The position numbers and the translations under genes are program-made. The notes under the pieces were generated by a model that searched no databases, was not told where the DNA came from, and was given only the letters and a program-made list of their open reading frames with translations. A stretch of 48,921 nucleotides of DNA from Candidatus Vecturithrix granuli (GTDB lineage Bacteria; Moduliflexota; Moduliflexia; Moduliflexales; Moduliflexaceae), in the NCBI GenBank assembly GCA_000739535.1, contig DF820473.1:73441-122361 (forward strand). The letters are read 5' to 3'. Shown in pieces: positions 44,400 through 48,921 of the stretch (positions are counted from its first letter, which is position 1; each line of letters starts with the position of its first letter).

Positions 44400-44425
44400 A
44401 AATTTCAGGTATTCATTATTGTCAG

Positions 44426-44463
44426 GTTGTTTCGGGAATGGAGTACAACGGAATTCCCGAAAC
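44426..44463. repeat. GTTTCGGGAAT palindrome
   Basis: GTTGTTTCGGGAAT and ATTCCCGAAACATG arms flank GGAGTACAACGGA. The spacer differs from the usual TTCGAAGACTC. Confidence 0.8.
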
Positions 44464-44483
44464 ATGCTTGCCATGAAAAAACC

Positions 44484-44522
44484 TGGTTTCGGGAATTTCA
44501 CTGCGTTTCATTCCTGAAACAA
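44484..44522. repeat. GTTTCGGGAAT palindrome
   Basis: TGGTTTCGGGAAT and ATTCCTGAAACAAC arms flank TTCACTGCGTTTC. It lies 20 bp after the preceding copy, so two family members are in tandem here. Confidence 0.8.
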
Positions 44523-44673
44523 CGATAATTTAACTTTGTCAAGATACTGACCACTGAATAATGCTGCACGTGTTAAAAAACTTGACAGATTTTGGCTTCT
44601 TCATTCTTTTTAGAAAAATATTTTTTTATCAGCAAAATAGCTTGAAATATCATTCTTCAGCAGGAGGTTCAAT

Positions 44674-46056
44674 GTGAGTGAGCGAATCCGAATCAAAGAC
44701 GCTTTGCAAAGCGCCGCCCCTCTTGATCGTATTGTCATCAAAGGATGGGTGCGCACAAAACGTGACGCCAAAGGGTTTTCTTTTTTGGAAGTCAATGATG
44801 GGTCGTGTTTGACCAACATTCAGATTATTATAGATGAAAAGGCTGCGGGGTTTGACGAATTGAAACTGATCCATACCGGAGCAGCGGTCGCTGTGATCGG
44901 AAAATTGGCTGAATCTCCCGGAAAAGGGCAGAAATGGGAAGTTCATGCAACAGAACTCCAGCTTGTCGGCGCGGCCGATCCCGAAACCTATCCGTTGCAG
45001 AAAAAACGTCATTCCGATGAATTTTTGCGCACGATTGCGCATTTACGCCCGCGCACTAATAAATATGGCGCGATTTTCCGCATCCGTTCTGAAAGCGCGT
45101 TTGCAATCCATCAATTTTTCCATGAACGCGGCTTTGTGTATGTCCATACCCCGATTCTCACCGGCTCAGACTGTGAAGGCGCAGGCGAGATGTTCAGAGT
45201 GACAACCTTGCCGCCCGGATATACGAAAACCGGAGAAGGGATGTATGAGGAAGATTTTTTTGGAAAAGAGGCGAACCTGACAGTTTCCGGTCAACTGGAA
45301 GGAGAAGCCTATGCCTGCTCTCTTGATCGGATTTATACCTTTGGCCCTACTTTTCGCGCCGAAAATTCCAACACGCCGCGCCATGCCGCCGAGTTCTGGA
45401 TGATCGAGCCGGAATTTGCCTTTGCTGATTTGAATGATAACATGGCTCTCGCCGAAGACCTGGTCAAGTATATGACAGAGTATATCCTGAACCACTGTGC
45501 GGAAGATCTGGAGTTATTTGCAAAATATGTGGATCAGACCTTGATGGGATCTCTCAATAATCTGGTCGTATCGGAATTCGTGCGTTTACCGTACCGGGAA
45601 GCTATTCAGATTTTACAACAATCAGGGCAAAAATTTGAATTTCCCGTCAATTTTGGCACCGATTTACAAACGGAACACGAACGGTTTCTTTGCGAGACCC
45701 ACTTTAACAAGCCGGTGATCGTGTATAATTTCCCCAAAACCATCAAACCTTTTTATATGCGGGTCAACGACGATAATGAGACCGTCGCAGCGATGGATGT
45801 GCTGGTACCGCGCGTGGGGGAACTGATTGGCGGCAGCCAGCGTGAAGAACGCCTGGATGTGCTCAAACAGCGTATCCAGGAGCTGGGAATGGATGAAACT
45901 CCATATTGGTGGTATCTTGATCTGCGACGATTCGGAACAGTGCCGCACTCCGGCTTTGGTCTGGGTTTTGAACGTTTTCTTATGATGGTGACAGGCGTCG
46001 CCAATATTCGCGACGTGATTCCATTTCCCAGAACTCCGAAAAGCCTTGATTTTTAG
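44674..46056 (+). CDS. asnS: Asparaginyl-tRNA synthetase
   Basis: This class IIb synthetase charges tRNA-Asn. The 460-residue protein has an N-terminal OB-fold anticodon-binding domain ([20 protein letters not shown]), motif 2 [20 protein letters not shown], and motif 3 [27 protein letters not shown]. The [10 protein letters not shown] ending and the EFWMIEPE context mark AsnS rather than AspS. The GTG start at 44674 follows AGGAGG by 6 bp, and the ATG just upstream meets an immediate stop. Presence of AsnS suggests direct Asn-tRNA formation, though GatCAB cannot be excluded. Confidence 0.97.
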   Translation: MSERIRIKDALQSAAPLDRIVIKGWVRTKRDAKGFSFLEVNDGSCLTNIQIIIDEKAAGFDELKLIHTGAAVAVIGKLAESPGKGQKWEVHATELQLVGAADPETYPLQKKRHSDEFLRTIAHLRPRTNKYGAIFRIRSESAFAIHQFFHERGFVYVHTPILTGSDCEGAGEMFRVTTLPPGYTKTGEGMYEEDFFGKEANLTVSGQLEGEAYACSLDRIYTFGPTFRAENSNTPRHAAEFWMIEPEFAFADLNDNMALAEDLVKYMTEYILNHCAEDLELFAKYVDQTLMGSLNNLVVSEFVRLPYREAIQILQQSGQKFEFPVNFGTDLQTEHERFLCETHFNKPVIVYNFPKTIKPFYMRVNDDNETVAAMDVLVPRVGELIGGSQREERLDVLKQRIQELGMDETPYWWYLDLRRFGTVPHSGFGLGFERFLMMVTGVANIRDVIPFPRTPKSLDF

Positions 46057-46078
46057 TTCTACGTTGTCAAGCTTGTGG

Positions 46079-46161
46079 AACTCCAGGAATCACATATAGG
46101 AAAGAATAGATTTCTGCCACACCTGACATCACATTCTTTCCTATATGTGATTCCTGGAGTT
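46079..46161. repeat. Hairpin-array unit 1 (locus B)
   Basis: Perfect 29-bp arms at 46079-46107 and 46133-46161 (outer end AACTCCAGGAATC / GATTCCTGGAGTT) enclose a 25-nt loop. TTCAAAAGAGTT and ATGAGC follow. It may double as the asnS transcription end, though no T-run follows. Confidence 0.9.
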
Positions 46162-46175
46162 TCAAAAGAGTTGTG

Positions 46176-46202
46176 ATGAGCGTACGCTCACCGACGCAAT
46201 GA
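46176..46202 (+). other. Micro-ORF in a linker of the hairpin array
   Basis: ATGAGCGTACGCTCACCGAC and the following CAATGA encode MSVRSPTQ and stop, preceded by AAAAGAGTT. Linkers at 46219 and 46325 also begin ATG after GGAGTT but encode unrelated peptides, so protein function is unlikely. The linker itself forms a small stem (TGAGCG/CGCTCA). Confidence 0.35.
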
Positions 46203-46245
46203 AACTACAGGAGTTATCATGAACGGGTTATTCGCCCGGCATCAT

Positions 46246-46312
46246 GAAGCTACAGGGATTTCACATAACCAGGGATAAAAAATCCTTGCTTATGAGGAAT
46301 CCTTGTAGTTTC
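46246..46312. repeat. Hairpin-array unit 2 (locus B)
   Basis: GAAGCTACAGGGATTTC pairs with GAATCCTTGTAGTTTC, and the pairing extends to about 30 bp with roughly five mismatches around a 7-nt loop TAAAAAA. AAAGGAGTTGCTATGAGC follows. The outer arm matches unit 2 of locus A (GAAACTACAAGGATTTC). Confidence 0.82.
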
Positions 46313-46360
46313 AAAGGAGTTGCTATGAGCTTCGGCTCACTCGGCACCATGAAAATGAGA

Positions 46361-46429
46361 GATGTACCGCGAAATTCCTTTTCGCGGCCATGCCAGGCGT
46401 AGGCGCGAAAAGGAATTTCGCGCTACATT
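46361..46429. repeat. Hairpin-array unit 3 (locus B)
   Basis: GATGTACCGCGAAATTCC and the following TTTTCGCG (46361-46386) pair with CGCGAAAAGGAATTTCGCG and CTACATT (46404-46429). TTTCAAAGGAGTT follows. Confidence 0.88.
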
Positions 46430-46502
46430 TTCAAAGGAGTTATTCATTCGTTTTGGCAAACGCACCACGGCGAATGAAGATTTTCTGTTCAGAGGAGATG
46501 GG

Positions 46503-46567
46503 ATGTACCGCGAAACTCCAGTTTCGCGGCTGTCAACGAGGCGCGAAACTGGAGTTTCGCGCTACAT
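46503..46567. repeat. Hairpin-array unit 4 (locus B), adjoining the FAH start
   Basis: ATGTACCGCGAAACTCCAG at 46503 pairs with CTGGAGTTTCGCGCTACAT ending at 46567, 26-bp arms with one mismatch and a 13-nt loop. TTTTCAGGGGAGAAACT then leads directly to the ATG at 46584. The stem is nearly the same as at 19151-19216. Confidence 0.9.
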
Positions 46568-46583
46568 TTTCAGGGGAGAAACT

Positions 46584-47534
46584 ATGCGATTTGTCACATA
46601 CATTCAACAAGATCATACGAAGATTGGCGCACTTATTGATGAACACTCACTGGTAGATTTGAATCGCGGCTACCTTGACTTACTCTGTGCTCAAGGCTCT
46701 GCGGAGAAATCGCAAGAGGTGTTTGCGTCATCCCTTAAAGAATTATTGGAAGGCGGCGAAAATGCCCTGCACACAGCGCGGAAAATACTGTCGATAGCGC
46801 AAAAAGACCTGCGACGCCAGCCAGATTCAACACCTCGTCCCTGGTTAGTGTCCTTAGACGCTGTGCGTTTGATGGCCCCGATCCCGGATCCATCGAAAGT
46901 GGTGGCAATCGGGCAGAATTATCGTGACCACTGTTTGGAACAGAACGTGCCGATTCCGGATCGTCCGATTATTTTTGCCAAATTTCCGACCGCCGTGATT
47001 GGGCCGAACGAACCGATTGTCTGGGATCCGAGCCTGACAGATCAGGTAGATTTTGAAGCGGAATTAGGCGTGGTGATTGGCAAATGCGCCCGGCATGTAC
47101 CCCAGGAACAGGCCTTTGACTATATCGCCGGGTATGTGAACGGCAACGATGTTTCGGCGCGGGATCTGCAATTTAGCGACCGCCAGTGGGTACGCGGAAA
47201 ATCCTTAGATACGTTCTGCCCGATTGGACCCTATCTTGTGACTCAAGACGAAGTGCCTGATCCGCAGAATCTTGCAATTCGGGCGATTCTCAATGACGTT
47301 GTCATGCAGGATTCCAGCACGCGGCACATGATTTTTTCAGTGGCCTATTTGATCGAATTCATTACCCGCGCCTTTACCCTTCTTCCGGGTGATATTATCT
47401 TGACAGGAACACCGCATGGCGTTGGAGTGTTCCGGAATCCGAAGATTTTCATGCAACCAGGCGATACGATCACAATTGAAGTTGAACACTTAGGCGCGCT
47501 CTCAAACCCCTGTCGAGCGGAGCACGTCGAATGA
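46584..47534 (+). CDS. Fumarylacetoacetate hydrolase (FAH) family protein
   Basis: FAH-superfamily enzymes hydrolyse or decarboxylate acylpyruvates and related diketo acids. The 316-residue protein has an N-terminal domain (MRFVTYIQQDHTKIGALI) and the catalytic domain: VVAIGQNYRDHCLEQN, the metal-binding Glu pair E158/E160 in DFEAELGVVIGK, NGNDVSARDLQFSD, QWVRGKSLDTFCPIGPYL, and LLPGDIILTGTPHGVG. It could be an acylpyruvate hydrolase, oxaloacetate decarboxylase or 2-hydroxyhepta-dienedioate isomerase. The start at 46584 is set by GGGGAG and by homology, and the longer upstream frame is repeats. Its leader is the hairpin array. Confidence 0.93.
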   Translation: MRFVTYIQQDHTKIGALIDEHSLVDLNRGYLDLLCAQGSAEKSQEVFASSLKELLEGGENALHTARKILSIAQKDLRRQPDSTPRPWLVSLDAVRLMAPIPDPSKVVAIGQNYRDHCLEQNVPIPDRPIIFAKFPTAVIGPNEPIVWDPSLTDQVDFEAELGVVIGKCARHVPQEQAFDYIAGYVNGNDVSARDLQFSDRQWVRGKSLDTFCPIGPYLVTQDEVPDPQNLAIRAILNDVVMQDSSTRHMIFSVAYLIEFITRAFTLLPGDIILTGTPHGVGVFRNPKIFMQPGDTITIEVEHLGALSNPCRAEHVE

Positions 47535-47595
47535 TCTGTTACGGTGGTACAGCGTCTCTGACCATCTGTGGCGTAATATGAAGAGGAACGTAGTT

Positions 47596-48561
47596 ATGCG
47601 GATATTATCGGGAATTCAACCATCAGGAGAGTTACACATTGGCAATTACTTTGGCATGATGAAGCGCATGATCGAGTATCAGGAAAACCATGAACTATTC
47701 TGTTTTCTGGTGAATTATCATGCCTTAACCACAGTCTTTGAGCCGGAACGCTTGCGCCGGAAGACCCTCGAAGCGGCCAGTGATTTTCTGGCCCTGGGCA
47801 TTGATCCGGAGAAATCGATCTTCTGGGTGCAATCGGATGTGCCGGAAGTCACGGAGCTCACCTGGCTGCTCTCGAATGTCACCAGCATGGGCTTGTTAGA
47901 ACGCTGCCATGCCTATAAGGAGAAAATTTCGCGAGGGATTACGCCTAATCACGGCATATTTGCGTATCCGGTTTTGATGGCGGCTGATATTCTGATGTAT
48001 GGGGCCAATAAAGTTCCGGTTGGGAAAGATCAGAAACAGCATGTTGAAGTGGCGCGCGACATTGCGATTCGGTTTAACAGTACGTATGGCGAAACCTTTG
48101 TGGTGCCTGAAGAAGAAATCCCTGAAGAAGTCGCTACTATTCCGGGGTTGGATGGACAGAAAATGTCAAAATCTTATGATAATACCATTCCCATTTTCTG
48201 TAAGGAAAAAGAATTGCGTAAACGCATCATGTCCATCAAAACCGATTCCACGCCGGTTGACCAGTCAAAAGACCCGGATAAGAGCGCGTTATATGAGATC
48301 TATGCCTTGTTTCTGGATAAACAGGAACGAGCCGTGCTGCGCGACCGGTTTTTAACCCCGGGCTTACAATACGGAGTTGTCAAACAGGAACTATTTGCAA
48401 GGGTCTGGGAATTTTTCAAACCCTACCGCGATAAGCGCGATGAGTATTTACAACGCCCTGATACGGTGCGCGACATTTTACGATACGGGGCCAAAAAGGC
48501 CAGGGCAATTGGCAGTGAATATCTCATGAAAGCCCGCCACAATGTCGGGGTAGATTATTAA
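47596..48561 (+). CDS. trpS: Tryptophanyl-tRNA synthetase
   Basis: This class Ic synthetase charges tRNA-Trp. The 321-residue protein has the HIGH-type motif SGELHIGNYFGMM (HIGN at 14-17), the KMSKS loop at 189-193 in DGQKMSKSYDNTI, MLMAADILMYGANKVPVGKDQ-like Trp and ATP-site residues (VLMAADILMYGANKVPVGK) and a C-terminal helical anticodon region. The ATG at 47596 (MRILSG) follows AGAGGAACGTAGTT; an ATG at 47578 adds six residues and is less likely. It lies 61 bp after the FAH gene and may be co-transcribed. Confidence 0.97.
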   Translation: MRILSGIQPSGELHIGNYFGMMKRMIEYQENHELFCFLVNYHALTTVFEPERLRRKTLEAASDFLALGIDPEKSIFWVQSDVPEVTELTWLLSNVTSMGLLERCHAYKEKISRGITPNHGIFAYPVLMAADILMYGANKVPVGKDQKQHVEVARDIAIRFNSTYGETFVVPEEEIPEEVATIPGLDGQKMSKSYDNTIPIFCKEKELRKRIMSIKTDSTPVDQSKDPDKSALYEIYALFLDKQERAVLRDRFLTPGLQYGVVKQELFARVWEFFKPYRDKRDEYLQRPDTVRDILRYGAKKARAIGSEYLMKARHNVGVDY

Positions 48562-48604
48562 GGCGAAGGGCAATACCGGTTGAATTCACAGTTAATCATT
48601 CACT

Positions 48605-48663
48605 ATTCACAATTGACAATTCCCTTCTTTCCTCTCTATAAAGCTCAATTGTCAATTGTGAAT
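48605..48663. repeat. Inverted repeat of the ATTCACAATTGACAATT type
   Basis: ATTCACAATTGACAATT (48605-48621) is exactly complementary to 48647-48663. A further copy of ATTGTGAATGGT follows at 48669. It sits 43 bp past the trpS stop. Confidence 0.75.
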
Positions 48664-48861
48664 GGTAAATTGTGAATGGTCAATATCGTCTTGATAGATT
48701 GCCAGAACATACGCGGTCTCCGCATGAATCAGATCGCAGAACACCGCAGCTTCGTATTCTCCCGTTAACCCCAGCGGATTGTCTGCATTGAAAACAATGG
48801 TGTTGGTCTCGTCATCGTACAACGCATCAAGCTCTTCCGACCAGATTCCTAAGAAGGAGTG
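48652..48861 (-). pseudogene. Unidentified C-terminal gene fragment
   Basis: A 69-codon frame on the minus strand lacks a start. It includes WSEELDALYDDETNTIVFNA and EYEAAVFCDLIHAETAYVLA, with protein-like composition, and its last codons run through the ATTGTGAAT repeat (DHSQFTIHN). The 5' side meets a TGA within the palindrome at 48855-48905. It looks like a coding fragment bounded by repeats, or the tail of a gene disrupted by the palindrome. The family is not recognised. Confidence 0.35.
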
Positions 48862-48905
48862 TCAAAGCTCTGCTTTGACAGCGAAAGCAGAGCTTTCGCA
48901 CTCCT
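48855..48905. repeat. Palindrome at the window end
   Basis: AGGAGTGTCAAAGCTCTGC at 48855 pairs with GCAGAGCTTTCGCACTCCT ending at 48905: 22-bp arms with two mismatches and a 7-nt loop. It interrupts a minus-strand open frame (stop TGA at 48862-48864). Confidence 0.75.
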
Positions 48906-48921
48906 CACCTGCAAACTTTTA

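Larger units (their letters stand above)
44242..44673. other. Repeat-filled spacer between rtcA and asnS
   Basis: The 432 bp contain a complete 113-bp MITE-like element (44287-44399), two GTTTCGGGAAT palindromes (44426-44463 and 44484-44522) and an AT-rich segment with TTGACA at 44582 lacking a good -10. There is no open frame of note. Confidence 0.8.
46057..46583. other. Hairpin array (locus B) upstream of the FAH gene
   Basis: The 527-bp spacer between asnS and the FAH-family gene is almost wholly made of four long palindromes and conserved linkers with Shine-Dalgarno plus ATG. Linkers begin at 46162, 46210, 46313 and 46431. The last palindrome ends in the ribosome-binding site of the FAH gene. 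No protein gene is supported inside it; an apparent open frame from 46362 is read through the repeats. Confidence 0.85.

Noticed and set aside
46362-46583. Open frame extending the FAH protein by 74 residues at its N-terminus
   Set aside because: The extension is read through palindromic repeats (peptides such as RETPVSRLSTRRETGVSRY mirror the stem sequence), while a good ribosome-binding site and the family N-terminus occur at 46584.
46057-46583. CRISPR array or integron attC cassette array
   Set aside because: There are no constant direct repeats with unique spacers of even length, no cas or integrase gene, and no attC core sites. The stems vary and the linkers are conserved, the reverse of a CRISPR.

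Overview
The window reads as chromosome of a Gram-negative (diderm) bacterium of moderate G+C content. It carries LolA (lipoprotein transfer to the outer membrane), two heptose genes of the LPS inner-core route (a GmhA-like isomerase and GmhB), a bactofilin, and housekeeping genes (recG, der, xseAB, ispA, asnS, trpS). There is no ribosomal RNA or other decisive taxonomic marker. The mixture (CheR-CheD fusion, long signalling proteins, many dispersed palindromes) fits a deep-branching or candidate-phylum lineage, but I cannot name it from sequence alone.

Layout. 0-8 kb is mostly minus strand: recG, a Trp/Tyr/Gly-rich exported protein, a gamma carbonic anhydrase-like protein, a GmhA-like SIS isomerase, and an ABC importer ATPase plus fused double permease with no binding protein beside it. 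8.4-14.9 kb is plus strand: bactofilin, gcvH, a large TPR protein, der, a response-regulator/histidine-kinase hybrid and lolA. 15-21.9 kb is a mosaic: an alpha/beta hydrolase, a methyltransferase, two decayed gene remnants, a PatB/MalY-type C-S lyase, a repeat-rich spacer, an ATP-grasp/esterase pair and a MazG-like protein. 22.3-30.9 kb is a chemosensory cluster: an MCP with stacked HAMP-like units and a C-terminal pentapeptide, a CheA with two CheW-like domains and a receiver, a CheR-CheD fusion, and CheB. 31-33.4 kb is the xseA-xseB-ispA operon on the minus strand. 34-40 kb has a small exported helical protein, then gmhB followed closely by an AT-richer glycan set (GT39-like membrane glycosyltransferase, polyprenyl-phosphate GT2, sulfotransferase, flippase-like membrane protein). 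40-48.6 kb has a 976-residue exported protein ending in a GspG-like domain and ankyrin repeats, then rtcA, asnS, a FAH-family hydrolase and trpS.

The most unusual content is between genes. (1) A 113-bp palindromic MITE-like element has two complete copies (18895-19007 and 44287-44399), each flanked by a 9-bp target duplication. Removing one copy plus one duplication restores a perfect 31-bp-arm palindrome. (2) Long palindromes, joined by conserved linkers carrying a Shine-Dalgarno sequence and an ATG, form tandem arrays at 18.77-19.22 kb and 46.08-46.58 kb. The second runs directly into the ribosome-binding site of the FAH gene. (3) A family of about 39-bp palindromes with arms GTTGTTTCGGGAAT occurs at least nine times, usually just upstream of genes. 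(4) A related repeat appears translated in frame inside recG. These are my best candidates for undescribed biology.

No tRNA, rRNA, CRISPR array, transposase gene or complete prophage was recognised. All coordinates and motifs come from reading the sequence; no database search was possible.
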